NCBI RefSeq assembly: GCF_003390935.1
Contig: NZ_QNQZ01000016.1
Span: forward strand, 1 to 64,000
Source of the DNA: Lewinella sp. IMCC34191
Lineage (GTDB): Bacteria > Bacteroidota > Bacteroidia > Chitinophagales > Saprospiraceae
Length of the DNA stretch: 64,000 nucleotides
Direction of reading: 5' to 3'
The notes under the pieces were generated by a model that was not told where the DNA came from, did no database searches, and saw only the letters and a list, made by a program, of their open reading frames with translations. Each line of letters starts with the position of its first letter. Positions within the stretch are counted from its first letter, which is position 1. Made by a program: the position numbers and the translations under genes. Of the stretch, positions 25,138 through 33,649 are shown piece after piece.

Positions 25138-26415
25138 TCACTTGTCGTACTTCGACCCCCACTGTTGTTTTAGGCGCTCGGCGATCTTCACTTCCGTGGC
25201 GTTGTTGGACTGGGGTTTGAAAAAGGCCGTCCCGGAGAGCTCATCCGGCAGATATTCCTGCGTCTTAAAATTGCCGGGATTGTCGTGACTGTAGTTGTAG
25301 TCTTTCCCGTAGTCCAGTTGCTTCATGAGCTTGGTCGGGGCATTGCGCAGGTGCAGGGGAACGGGGAGCGTGCCGGTCTGCCGAACCGCTTGCTGGGCGG
25401 CACCGATAGCCTTGTAGCTGCTGTTGGATTTGGCGCTGGTGGCCAGGTAGACCGTAGCCTGACTCAGGATGATGCGGGCTTCGGGATATCCTACCATCTG
25501 AGCGGCCTGGGCGGCCGTGGTGGCCATCAGGAGGGCGTTGGGATTGGCCAGCCCGATGTCTTCACTAGCAGCTATCACGAGCCGCCGGGCGATAAATTTA
25601 AGATCCTCTCCCCCTTCGATCATGCGGGCGAGCCAGTACACCGCACCGTTCGGATCGCTGCCCCGGATACTTTTGATGAGCGCTGAGGCAATGTCGTAGT
25701 GTTGCTCTCCGGTTTTATCGTAACGCGTCAGATTTTCCTGAACGCGAGCGGTGATAAACTCGGTGTCTAAAACGACGGAGCTGCCGTCGGCAGCTTCGTG
25801 GGTGACCAGTTCGAGGACATTATACAGTCGGCGGCCGTCGCCTCCGGAAAAGCGGATGAGGGTATCGTAATCCGCTACCCGAACGTCCATCTTGTTTAGG
25901 TACTCATCCTCCGCCAGGGCCTTATCGACCATCCCCTGTAATTCCTCTTTACCCAACGGTTCCAGGACATACACTTGGGCGCGGGACAGCAGGGCTGGTA
26001 TTACCTCGAAACTTGGGTTTTCCGTAGTTGCTCCGATGAGGGTGACGATGCCGGCTTCTACGGCTCCGAGCAGGCTGTCCTGCTGCGACTTACTGAACCG
26101 GTGAATCTCGTCGATGAAGAGGATCGGGGAGGCGGATTCGAAGAACTTCCCGCGTTTGGCCTTGTCGATGGTTTCGCGGACATCCTTTACCCCGGAGTTG
26201 ATGGCGCTTAACATGAAGAAGGGCACTTCCAACTGATTGGCCACGATGCGAGCCAGTGTTGTTTTTCCTACCCCGGGCGGTCCCCAAAGAATGAAACTCG
26301 GCAGGCGGCCGGTTTCGATGGCCCGCCGCAGGACGGCACCTTTCCCGACCAGGTGCTTTTGGCCGACGTAGTCGTCGAGGGTCTTGGGGCGCATTCTTTC
26401 GGCTAGGGGCTGCAT
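25138..26415 (-). CDS. rarA: Replication-associated recombination ATPase RarA/MgsA
   Basis: The 425-residue AAA+ ATPase has Walker A GPPGVGKTTLAR (about 45-56), Walker B LFIDEIHRFSKSQQD and sensor 1 GATTENPSFE. The C-terminal tetramerisation part contains SIRGSDPNGAVYWLARM and IGLANPNAL. It acts at stalled replication forks. A TACCTTTG box ends four bases before the ATG, so the mRNA may have almost no leader. The hydrolase gene on the other strand stops 3 bp from its stop. Confidence 0.95.
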   Translation of the reverse strand: MQPLAERMRPKTLDDYVGQKHLVGKGAVLRRAIETGRLPSFILWGPPGVGKTTLARIVANQLEVPFFMLSAINSGVKDVRETIDKAKRGKFFESASPILFIDEIHRFSKSQQDSLLGAVEAGIVTLIGATTENPSFEVIPALLSRAQVYVLEPLGKEELQGMVDKALAEDEYLNKMDVRVADYDTLIRFSGGDGRRLYNVLELVTHEAADGSSVVLDTEFITARVQENLTRYDKTGEQHYDIASALIKSIRGSDPNGAVYWLARMIEGGEDLKFIARRLVIAASEDIGLANPNALLMATTAAQAAQMVGYPEARIILSQATVYLATSAKSNSSYKAIGAAQQAVRQTGTLPVPLHLRNAPTKLMKQLDYGKDYNYSHDNPGNFKTQEYLPDELSGTAFFKPQSNNATEVKIAERLKQQWGSKYDK

Positions 26416-26944
26416 GGGGCAAAGGTAAGTTGACGGGGTGGATGTGGGTATGGCCTGATAGAGCAGGAAACAGGAAGGTCAACCACGGCGACGCTTGCTC
26501 GGCTGACCTTCAACCAAAAATTTTATCCTACAATTTGTTTATAAATAAGCGATCCTTTAATTTCGTACCCATATCGTCGGATACCCACCATTTCAGCGTC
26601 CCCCCGTCTTCCTCATTAGTTCCGTCGGTCAATCACTACATAGGCTCCTTTTCATTCGCCCGGTACCGGTCCGGCCGAGATGATGGTTGTCAACTACCCT
26701 TGCTTCGTTCACCATCCCGGCCTGAGCGGAAGGGCCACCGGCGTGGGCGGTGGTTAGGACGCAGTGGGGGAGCCAGCGTGGCGGCGGTCGGGTGGGTTCT
26801 CCCACCCACTCAGAGGAGCCGTCTACCTGTCCGGCCGGGCATTCGTATTCTCCGCCCGTTAACCCCACACTTACCCTTTCTTATCATCGTTCCCCATACA
26901 TTAGACTCGGCTTTACATCCGCTGCAAACTCAGGGTTATACCAA
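26416..26944. other. GC-rich intergenic region with hairpins, no gene seen
   Basis: Between the divergent rarA and TonB-like genes lie 529 bp without a credible ORF. A 7-bp stem AAGGTCA/TGACCTT (26475-26510) is followed by A- and T-rich sequence. A perfect GGGTGGG-TTCT-CCCACCC hairpin lies at 26791-26808. I looked for signs of SRP RNA, RNase P RNA and 6S RNA and found none that hold. A -7 box TACCTTTG for rarA is at 26427-26420 (minus). Confidence 0.5.
26420..26427 (-). promoter_or_regulatory. -7 box of rarA abutting its start codon
   Basis: TACCTTTG on the minus strand, then CCCC and the ATG at 26415. The same 12-base context precedes the GTG of the LysE-type gene at 37925. Transcription would begin at or next to the start codon. 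Confidence 0.55.
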
Positions 26945-27475
26945 ATGCGAATTTTCTTTGGCCTTTTGACGTGTCTTGTATTCACCTCCTACATTTCGGC
27001 TCAGGATACCACCGCCAGCACGGCTCAACTCCCGCCCGGTTCCGTTCGCTTGAAGGCGGGCTCGCCGGATAACGCGGATGCTCGCTTGCTGGCTGCGGTT
27101 TACCGAACCATCCAATATCCGCAAAGTGCCTGGGCCTACGGCATCACCGGAGCCGTATTCGTAACCTATACCATCGATACGTCGGGTATCCTGACCGTCG
27201 ATAACACGCGCTACTTCAGCCCGGAAGAATTCGCCGCCCGCCCTATGCGCATCCGTGAAGCGGACATCTTTAGAATTACAGCCTTCACCGTGGGTGGTCC
27301 CGCCTATTCCGGATCAGCCACCACCAGTGCAAAAAGACTCAAACGGGGCCGCGCCAATCTGTGCAAGGAAGTAGCCCGCACCCTGCGGGCACTGCCGACC
27401 TTCGTGCCGGCGCGTCGCGGCGGAGAAATCATTGCGGAAACACAAATCAAGCTGTTCTACTTCGATATGGAATGA
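26945..27475 (+). CDS. Exported protein with TonB C-terminal-like domain
   Basis: The 176-residue protein starts at the ATG at 26945 with a signal peptide (FFGLLTCLVFTSYISAQ). The mature part has TIQYPQSAWAYGITGAVFVTYTIDTSG, which resembles the TonB C-terminal fold (YPxxAxxxGxxGxVxVxFxID), and ends with LPTFVPARRGGE and KLFYFDME. Bacteroidota have many such free TonB-like domains outside the energy transducer. It has no transmembrane anchor, so an energy-transducing role is unlikely. Confidence 0.7.
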   Translation: MRIFFGLLTCLVFTSYISAQDTTASTAQLPPGSVRLKAGSPDNADARLLAAVYRTIQYPQSAWAYGITGAVFVTYTIDTSGILTVDNTRYFSPEEFAARPMRIREADIFRITAFTVGGPAYSGSATTSAKRLKRGRANLCKEVARTLRALPTFVPARRGGEIIAETQIKLFYFDME

Positions 27476-27495
27476 TGTCTGGCAAGTGAATTCGA

Positions 27496-27957
27496 TCACT
27501 TCGCCCGATCGTCCAGCAGCATCGCCCGGTGCGGTATGCCATCTTCTTCGTAGATGTCTCCAATGCCCACAAAACCCAGGCTGCCGTAAAAACCCTGCAG
27601 ATGCGCTTGGGCACTGATTTTGATCGCCTGCCGGCCGTACCGATCGTACAGTTCGGCTATGGAGTGCCGCATTAAGGGCCGGCCTACTCCGTGTCCGCGA
27701 GCGGAGGCTGCCGTTACCACCCGCCCGATGCTCGCGTACCCCTCGTAGGAAATTCCCTTTTGCAGTATCCGGGTGTACGCCACCACCCTACCCTCCCGGC
27801 TTCCGACCATATGTATGGCCGATTGATCCTTGCCGTCGGCATCAAGGTACCAGCAGGTCTGCTCCACCACAAAGACCTCCTGCCTCAAAACCATGATGGC
27901 GTAGAGAAGGTGGACATCCAGCTCGTCAAAGGTGTAAGCGTTCCAGTCAAGGGTCAT
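27496..27957 (-). CDS. GNAT acetyltransferase, ElaA-like
   Basis: The 153-residue protein has an N-terminal part typical of ElaA (LYAIMVLRQEVFVVEQ and CWYLDADGKDQSAIH). The acetyl-CoA loop is VVTAASARGHGVGRPLMRHSI, and QAHLQGFYGSLGF follows. It would transfer an acetyl group to an unknown amine. It is convergent with the TonB-like gene, 20 bp apart. Confidence 0.85.
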   Translation of the reverse strand: MTLDWNAYTFDELDVHLLYAIMVLRQEVFVVEQTCWYLDADGKDQSAIHMVGSREGRVVAYTRILQKGISYEGYASIGRVVTAASARGHGVGRPLMRHSIAELYDRYGRQAIKISAQAHLQGFYGSLGFVGIGDIYEEDGIPHRAMLLDDRAK

Positions 27958-28007
27958 GCGTCGGGGCTTTAGGGGCTAAGGTCGGGCAGCTACCGGAAAT
28001 GGTCGGC

Positions 28008-28015
28008 TATCTTTG
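28008..28015 (+). promoter_or_regulatory. -7 box upstream of lpxB
   Basis: TATCTTTG matches TAnnTTTG exactly, 53 nt before the GTG start of lpxB. No TTTG is seen at the -33 position. Confidence 0.45.
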
Positions 28016-28068
28016 CCCTCTTTCAACCTGTCCCGATAGTTATCGGGCGCGCCAAAATTTTAAGCTGC

Positions 28069-29151
28069 GTGCGCTACTACCTCATTGCCGGCGAAGCCTC
28101 CGGTGACCTGCACGGGTCCCGTCTCGTAGCCGCCCTGCTCCGGCGGGATCCGGATGCCGAGATCCGGGCGTGGGGCGGTGATCTTATGGCACAGGCCGGG
28201 GCCAAGGTCGTCAAGCACTTCCGCGATCTGGCCTTTATGGGATTCGTGGAGGTCGTCAGCAATTTGCCGACGATTCTGGCCAATTTTGGGGAATGCAAAC
28301 ACGATATTGAAGCCTTCGCCCCGGATCGCCTGGTCTTGATCGACTATCCCGGATTCAACTTACGGATGGCCAAGTGGGCCCGCCGGGCCGGTTACGACAT
28401 CAGCTATTATATCAGCCCCCAAATTTGGGCCTGGCACACGAGTCGGGTGAAGCAGGTACGGGCTAATGTTGACCGCATGCTCGTCATCCTCCCCTTTGAG
28501 AAGGACTTTTACGCGGAGCATGGAGTGGAAGCCACCTTCGTCGGTCACCCGTTACTGGACGTTGTCGAATCGCGCGAAGACCAGCCCCGCACGCACGTTG
28601 CCCTTCTCCCGGGATCGCGCAAACAGGAGATCACCCGAAGTCTGCCAATTATGCTCTCGGCCGCCGCCCGCCTACCCGACCACGACTACGTGATAGCGGG
28701 CGCTCCCGGACAGGATGGCTCATTCTACCGAAACCTGATAGCTACGGCAGAAACGCCACCCCGCCTTAATCTAGTAAGTGGCGATACCTATGGCGTACTT
28801 GCCCGAGCGAAGGCCGCGCTGGTGACCAGTGGAACGGCTACTCTCGAGACGGCACTATTCGGTGTCCCTCAGGTCGTTTGCTACCGCGGCAGTCAACTGA
28901 ACTACTGGCTGGCCCGACGTTTAGTAGCCAGCCGCATCAAATTTATATCGCTGGTGAATTTGGTTATGGACCGCGAAGTAGTCCCCGAGCTTATTCAGGG
29001 CGACTTCAACCGCGACCGCGTGACGCAAGAGCTCAAAAAAATAATTGCCGGCCCCAAACGGGACCGGCAACTATCCGACCTGGCGCTACTGAGCCAGGCT
29101 TTGGGAGAGGGTGGCGCGGCGGAACGGGCCGCAGCTGCCATAATCGGCTGA
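28069..29151 (+). CDS. lpxB: Lipid-A-disaccharide synthase
   Basis: The 360-residue GT19 enzyme begins with a GTG at 28069 and the invariant YYLIAGEASGDLHGS. Further marks are the YPGFNLRMAKWARR region, YYISPQIWAW, LLPGSRKQEI and TSGTATLETALFGVPQVVCYR. It joins UDP-diacylglucosamine and lipid X to make the lipid A disaccharide at the inner membrane, so the cell has an LPS-type outer membrane. Its stop codon touches that of the convergent membrane protein gene, and its last codons contain that gene's terminator. Confidence 0.96.
   Translation: MRYYLIAGEASGDLHGSRLVAALLRRDPDAEIRAWGGDLMAQAGAKVVKHFRDLAFMGFVEVVSNLPTILANFGECKHDIEAFAPDRLVLIDYPGFNLRMAKWARRAGYDISYYISPQIWAWHTSRVKQVRANVDRMLVILPFEKDFYAEHGVEATFVGHPLLDVVESREDQPRTHVALLPGSRKQEITRSLPIMLSAAARLPDHDYVIAGAPGQDGSFYRNLIATAETPPRLNLVSGDTYGVLARAKAALVTSGTATLETALFGVPQVVCYRGSQLNYWLARRLVASRIKFISLVNLVMDREVVPELIQGDFNRDRVTQELKKIIAGPKRDRQLSDLALLSQALGEGGAAERAAAAIIG
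29035..29070 (-). terminator. Intrinsic terminator of the YqaE-like gene, embedded in lpxB
   Basis: TTGCCGG-c-CCC pairs with GGG-a-CCGGCAA (29045-29070), and on the minus strand it is followed by ATTATTTTTT. It lies about 80 nt past the minus-strand stop at 29152 and inside the lpxB codons for KKIIAGPKRDRQ. Confidence 0.8.
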
Positions 29152-29592
29152 TTACTTCTTGTAGTTGTTACCGAAAATCACCAGCAGGGCGTAAATCAGA
29201 CCCGGCAGGTAGAACAGCAGCGTCAACAACAGCGCGATCCAGAATTTAGAGTTGATCTCTCCCTGGTGTACGAGTACGGCCACCGGGGGCAAGAGGATAG
29301 CCAGAATTACCAGCAGAATGGTATTGGTACTGGCGTCCTGGTAATCGGTGAGGGCGGCCTTTACCGCCTTACGTTGTTCCCGCTTCAGTTGCCGGCGTTC
29401 CTTTCCGGACATAGCGTTCAGCGACTCGCGGTACTCGCGCGCAGCTGCTAGTGCTTCTGCTTCGGTGGGATTTGTTGCGGTAGCTTCCGACTCAGCCGGC
29501 ACTACGGTAGCCGGATAAACGATAGCGGCGTTGGTCGTACTGACGGCTAAAGTGACCAGCAGTAGAATAAGGGTAAAATAGCGTGAGCTCAT
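29152..29592 (-). CDS. YqaE/Pmp3-like membrane protein with signal peptide
   Basis: From the ATG at 29592 the 146-residue protein has a signal peptide (YFTLILLLVTLAVSTTNA) and a low-complexity Glu/Ala stretch. A basic helix MSGKERRQLKREQRKAV follows, then two C-terminal membrane helices with ILLVILAILLPPVAVLVHQG and LLLTLLFYLPGLIYALLVI. The last part fits YqaE/Pmp3 proteins, small membrane peptides linked to stress. The longer upstream start (29637) would spoil the signal peptide. Confidence 0.75.
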   Translation of the reverse strand: MSSRYFTLILLLVTLAVSTTNAAIVYPATVVPAESEATATNPTEAEALAAAREYRESLNAMSGKERRQLKREQRKAVKAALTDYQDASTNTILLVILAILLPPVAVLVHQGEINSKFWIALLLTLLFYLPGLIYALLVIFGNNYKK

Positions 29593-29670
29593 GCGCTTGT
29601 GGTTGTGGATAGTGGGCAACATTGCCAATTCCCACAACCGGCTTCTAAGAGCAAGGTTTGTTCCCGCAGC

Positions 29671-30534
29671 TTAGAAACTGTAGCAGCCGCTGGCGTTACT
29701 TCCCCAACCGCCGAGGCGAATACCCAGCGTCAGGTTAATCAGGAAGTAAAAATCGTTCGAAGGGCCTCCGCGCTTATATGAGTAGGTATCCGGTACATCG
29801 CCGGGAGTAACGGCGGGGTTGGAAAAGTAGGCCGATTCACTGCCGCCGTTTTCCAGTACATCGTTATAATTTACCTGGGTTGCCGAGACGTCGTCGAGAT
29901 AGTCCGTACCCGTAACCCGTCCACTCACTTCTCCTCCCAGTACGAAGCGGTCACTCAGTCTGGCACGCACTCCGCCACCTAAGTGAAAAGTTACGATATC
30001 GAGGTCATAGGGAAAGGGATCGTAGACACCACCCTCGATACCCTGTCCTTCCGTGCGCAGTGGCTGCAGGTCAACAAGAATGCCGTCACGGTTTTCCGCC
30101 TGCGGATTGAAGGAGGTACGGCCGATACCCGCCATGACATAAGGGGCTACGAAGATGTCGTCGGGGTCACCGAGGTAGAACAAGTCTACTTCAGCGGCAA
30201 GGCTAAATTCAGTGATGGGCGAACGGAAGGTCCGCGTAATGGTGCCGCGCTGATTATTGGGTAATCCGATTGACTGGGTTTTCGTCCCGTCGATCCGGCC
30301 AAAGATGCCGTTAAAACGCAGACCAACCCGGTTAATGGGCCGGTAGCGCAGGTAAAAGCCACCAAAGGTATTCCAGTTAGAGAGGAATCCGATGCCGGCT
30401 TCGCTGAGGTCGCCGTTGTAGGGCATGTCTCCGCCCTGGACGCCCAGTTCAAAGTAGCTGTCCTGAGCGGTCAGCCCGTGGGAGAAGGTCAGGCCAAGGG
30501 CCATTAACAGGCAGGGTAAAGTAAATCTTTTCAT
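29671..30534 (-). CDS. Outer-membrane beta-barrel protein, DUF6089-like
   Basis: From the ATG at 30534 the 287-residue protein has a signal peptide (MKRFTLPCLLMALGLTFSHG, cut at LTAQ). Its first strand DSYFELGVQGGDMPYNGDL is in the style of DUF6089 proteins, a Bacteroidota barrel family that includes relatives of the type IX secretion component PorG. About eight strands follow, as FRSPITEFSLAAEVDLFYLG shows. A role in secretion is possible but unproven. It is divergent from the ABC exporter. Confidence 0.7.
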   Translation of the reverse strand: MKRFTLPCLLMALGLTFSHGLTAQDSYFELGVQGGDMPYNGDLSEAGIGFLSNWNTFGGFYLRYRPINRVGLRFNGIFGRIDGTKTQSIGLPNNQRGTITRTFRSPITEFSLAAEVDLFYLGDPDDIFVAPYVMAGIGRTSFNPQAENRDGILVDLQPLRTEGQGIEGGVYDPFPYDLDIVTFHLGGGVRARLSDRFVLGGEVSGRVTGTDYLDDVSATQVNYNDVLENGGSESAYFSNPAVTPGDVPDTYSYKRGGPSNDFYFLINLTLGIRLGGWGSNASGCYSF

Positions 30535-30759
30535 CGCACGTGGTTCGCGTAAGGTATTCGGGGGTATGCTATCAATAGAAGTAGTAGGCCAATAACTGTT
30601 TCGGGCAGACGGAAATTGTGTCTTCACAAAACGAGCTCGCCCCAACTGGGACGGCATGTGGGCCAAAAGGTCATTCCATATTACCGACTTATCTCACAGT
30701 AAGTTCAAAAAACGCCGGGCATGACACCTTTTGCCCGGGAATGCGTTTCCTTTGTCCTA

Positions 30760-32574
30760 ATGGCCGCAACCGCAACATCAACCGAAGATCCGAAACCCCG
30801 CCTGACCAAGGCCCGGTTGCGTCGCTCGATGCGCATCTTTGACTATGTCTGGCGGTACCGTTGGCTTTTCCTGCTCAGTTTCGTTATCCTCACCGTAAGT
30901 AGCCTGGTTTTCCTGACGATTCTCCAACTGCCAGGTGAAGCCATCAACGTGTATCAGGGGAAAGGTAAGTTCGGGCTCACGATCGACGAGATCTTCACCA
31001 TTCTTGCGGTTTTAATCGTCGCGCAGGCACCACTTAGCTTCTTGCGCGTCCGCATACAGGCGATCGTCAGCGAGCGATCCATGGCTTCCTTGCGAAAGGA
31101 TCTCTTCGCGAAGATTCTGCGTCTCAACATTCCCTTTTTTGAACGCAGCCGGGTCGGAGAAATCACCAGCCGTATTACCAACGACATCACGCAGATTCAG
31201 GGAATCTTCGCGCTTACCCTGACGGAGTTCGCCCGCCAGATCATCATACTGATCGGTGCCATCATCTACATTCTGATCACGATGTACAAGCTGGCGCTGG
31301 TAAGCCTGCTCGTGTTTCCCGCCGTAGTGGTTGCCGCCATGTTTTTCGGCAAATACCTGCGGCGCATGACCAAGGAGCGGCAGGAAAAGCTGGCTCAGTC
31401 CAACGTTATCGTGGAGGAAACGCTGCAGAGTATTTCCACCGTCAAGGCCTACACCAACGAGGACTTCGAACTAGAGCGCTACGGACGCAGCATTGACGAG
31501 ACCGTGGATATCTCCATCCGCACCGCCAATGTCCGCGGCCTGTTTTCGGCCTTCATCGTCACCGTCATGTTCGGGTCGTTGTTCTACATCATCTACCGCG
31601 CCATTCTGCTGGTGCAGGCCGGTGACCTCCCCGTGGGTGACCTGTTCAGTTTCGTCATCTTCACGGCCATGATCGGCGGTACGATCGCCAGTCTGGGTAA
31701 TTTCTATACGGAAATCGTTGCCGGCCTCGGTGCCTCCGACCGGGTTATCGACATCCTGGACAGCGAAGAATTTGAGGCTGCCGGAGCAAAAGAAACTGTG
31801 GGCGGCGGAGCGCAGGAAATAAGGCCGTTCGCGGGCGCCATCCGGTACGATAACGTTGCCTTCGCTTATCCTACACGCCCCGATATCACGGTGCTGCGGG
31901 GCATAGATCTCTACGCGGCGCCGGGGGAGAAGATTGCACTAGTGGGGGCAAGTGGTAGCGGTAAGTCGACCATCGTCAAGTTGCTGCTGCGTTTCTATTC
32001 GGTGCAGGGCGGTCATATCACCGTGGATGGCCAGGACATCGACGATTTCGACCTGGAAACATACCGGGATAGCCTGGCACTGGTTCCCCAGGAAGTCCTC
32101 CTCTTCGGGGGAACGATACGTGAGAACATTACCTACGGCAAGCTGAACGCTACGGAGGAGGAGATTCGGGAGGCAGCCAGACAAGCCAATGCCCTTGACT
32201 TTATCGATGGCTTTCCCGAAGGTTTGGACACTCTCGTCGGTGACCGTGGCATTCAACTCAGCGGTGGTCAACGCCAAAGGGTGGCGATCGCCCGGGCCAT
32301 TCTGAAGGATCCGAAGATCCTGTTGCTTGACGAAGCGACCAGTAGCCTGGACGCCGAGAGTGAACGAGTCGTTCAGGGCGCTTTGGACAACCTGATGGAG
32401 GGCCGTACCAGCATCATCATCGCCCACCGACTCGCCACCATTCGGGATGTAGACCGTATCTATGTGATCGAAAACGGGTCCATTGTGGAATCCGGCACCC
32501 ACGCCGAACTCAGTACGCGGCCCCACGGTGCCTACTCCGCACTGGCTCGCCTGCAATTCGATCTCGCCGAATGA
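30760..32574 (+). CDS. ABC exporter half-transporter, MsbA-like
   Basis: The 604-residue protein has six membrane helices in about 1-330 and an ATPase domain in about 360-604. ATPase motifs are GASGSGKSTI (Walker A), VPQEVLLFGGTI (Q-loop), IQLSGGQRQRVAIARA (signature) and ILLLDEATSSLD (Walker B). It is likely to flip a lipid or export a hydrophobic compound. With lpxB close by, lipid A is a fair but unproven guess. Residues about 347-355 in the linker (VGGGAQEIR) come from the dispersed element. A second ATG at 30721 is less likely. Its stop overlaps murB by 4 nt. Confidence 0.9.
   Translation: MAATATSTEDPKPRLTKARLRRSMRIFDYVWRYRWLFLLSFVILTVSSLVFLTILQLPGEAINVYQGKGKFGLTIDEIFTILAVLIVAQAPLSFLRVRIQAIVSERSMASLRKDLFAKILRLNIPFFERSRVGEITSRITNDITQIQGIFALTLTEFARQIIILIGAIIYILITMYKLALVSLLVFPAVVVAAMFFGKYLRRMTKERQEKLAQSNVIVEETLQSISTVKAYTNEDFELERYGRSIDETVDISIRTANVRGLFSAFIVTVMFGSLFYIIYRAILLVQAGDLPVGDLFSFVIFTAMIGGTIASLGNFYTEIVAGLGASDRVIDILDSEEFEAAGAKETVGGGAQEIRPFAGAIRYDNVAFAYPTRPDITVLRGIDLYAAPGEKIALVGASGSGKSTIVKLLLRFYSVQGGHITVDGQDIDDFDLETYRDSLALVPQEVLLFGGTIRENITYGKLNATEEEIREAARQANALDFIDGFPEGLDTLVGDRGIQLSGGQRQRVAIARAILKDPKILLLDEATSSLDAESERVVQGALDNLMEGRTSIIIAHRLATIRDVDRIYVIENGSIVESGTHAELSTRPHGAYSALARLQFDLAE
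31798..31825 (+). repeat. Dispersed GGCGGCGGAGCGCAGG element, copy 7, inside a gene
   Basis: The element reads in frame as VGGGAQEIRP in the linker between the membrane and ATPase domains of the ABC exporter. The flanking AAATAAGGCC resembles the ATAAAAGCC tail of the intergenic copies. Confidence 0.75.
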
Positions 32575-33569
32575 GAGAGGGAGTAAACCTACAACGCTAC
32601 AACACCTTTGGCCTGCCGGCCGTCGCCGAACGCTACCTCGCGCTGACCGATGTCGCCCAACTCAGCGATGATGCCTTTAATCAGGCGCCAGCCCTCGTAC
32701 TGGGTGGCGGCAGCAACCTGGTTCTGCTGGAAGAAATTCCCGGCCTGACGGTACATGTACTCCTTAACGGGATCGAATCCGCCGACGGCAAGGGGCGCTT
32801 CCGGGTCCGTGCCGGCACGGACTGGAACCAATTCGTACGATACACGCTGGAACAGGGCTTTCCGGGAATGGAGAACCTCATCCTTATTCCCGGCACCATC
32901 GGCGCCGCGCCGGTTCAGAACATTGGCGCCTATGGTGCCGAGGTCGCGGAGTTTATCACCGCCGTCCACGCCTGGGAATACGGCCGGGGCATGGTCGAGC
33001 TTTCTCCTGAAGACTGCGCTTTCGGCTACCGCGACAGTCGATTCAAGCGGGAACCGGGCCGGTATTTGATCACCGCGGTCGATTTCGACCTGAGTCAGCG
33101 TCGGCCCCTTAAGCTTGAATACGGAGCCATTGCCGGTGAACTCGAACGCTGTGGAATAACGGAACCTAGCGCACGTGACGTCGCGACGGCCGTAACCAAT
33201 ATCCGTCGCAGCAAACTTCCGGATTGGTTTTTCCTGGGCAACAGTGGCAGTTTCTTCAAAAACCCGGTAGTCGAGCGAAGCCTGCACGCAAACCTCCTGG
33301 AAACCCATCCCGATCTTCCCTCCTACCCCATCGACGACAGCGTAGTCAAGTTGCCTGCGGGATGGCTAATCGATAAGGCCGGTCTCCGTGGCGCGGGAAC
33401 CGATTGCGTGGGTACTTACGAGCGCCAGGCCCTGGTCATGGTCAACCGGGGCGGGGCCAGCGGACGGGACATCCTGTCGTTCAGTAAGCAAGTACAGGAT
33501 ACCGTTATGGCGAAATTCGGCGTACCCCTGGAACCGGAAGTCAGGGTCATCGGACGTCAGGCAGGGTAG
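32571..33569 (+). CDS. murB: UDP-N-acetylenolpyruvoylglucosamine reductase
   Basis: The 332-residue FAD enzyme makes UDP-N-acetylmuramate for peptidoglycan. It has the N-terminal NTFGLPA, the FAD loop VLGGGSNLVL (about 43-52), IPGTIGAAPVQNIGAYGAE, the catalytic Ser/Tyr region FGYRDSRFK, and GSFFKNPV. The length suits the long (type I, E. coli-like) form. Its ATG overlaps the stop of the ABC exporter (ATGA), so the two are translated as a pair. Confidence 0.95.
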   Translation: MREGVNLQRYNTFGLPAVAERYLALTDVAQLSDDAFNQAPALVLGGGSNLVLLEEIPGLTVHVLLNGIESADGKGRFRVRAGTDWNQFVRYTLEQGFPGMENLILIPGTIGAAPVQNIGAYGAEVAEFITAVHAWEYGRGMVELSPEDCAFGYRDSRFKREPGRYLITAVDFDLSQRRPLKLEYGAIAGELERCGITEPSARDVATAVTNIRRSKLPDWFFLGNSGSFFKNPVVERSLHANLLETHPDLPSYPIDDSVVKLPAGWLIDKAGLRGAGTDCVGTYERQALVMVNRGGASGRDILSFSKQVQDTVMAKFGVPLEPEVRVIGRQAG

Positions 33570-33649
33570 CGAACTAGGGCCTGTAGCACATTAGTAAAGC
33601 GTAGCCGAAACATGCACGGGGCATATGCTCTTTTTACGAATAAAGCATT

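Noticed and set aside
26416..26944. SRP RNA, RNase P RNA or 6S RNA in the rarA upstream region
   Set aside because: A GGAAGG stretch looked promising, but the conserved loops and pairings of these RNAs do not fit on either strand.
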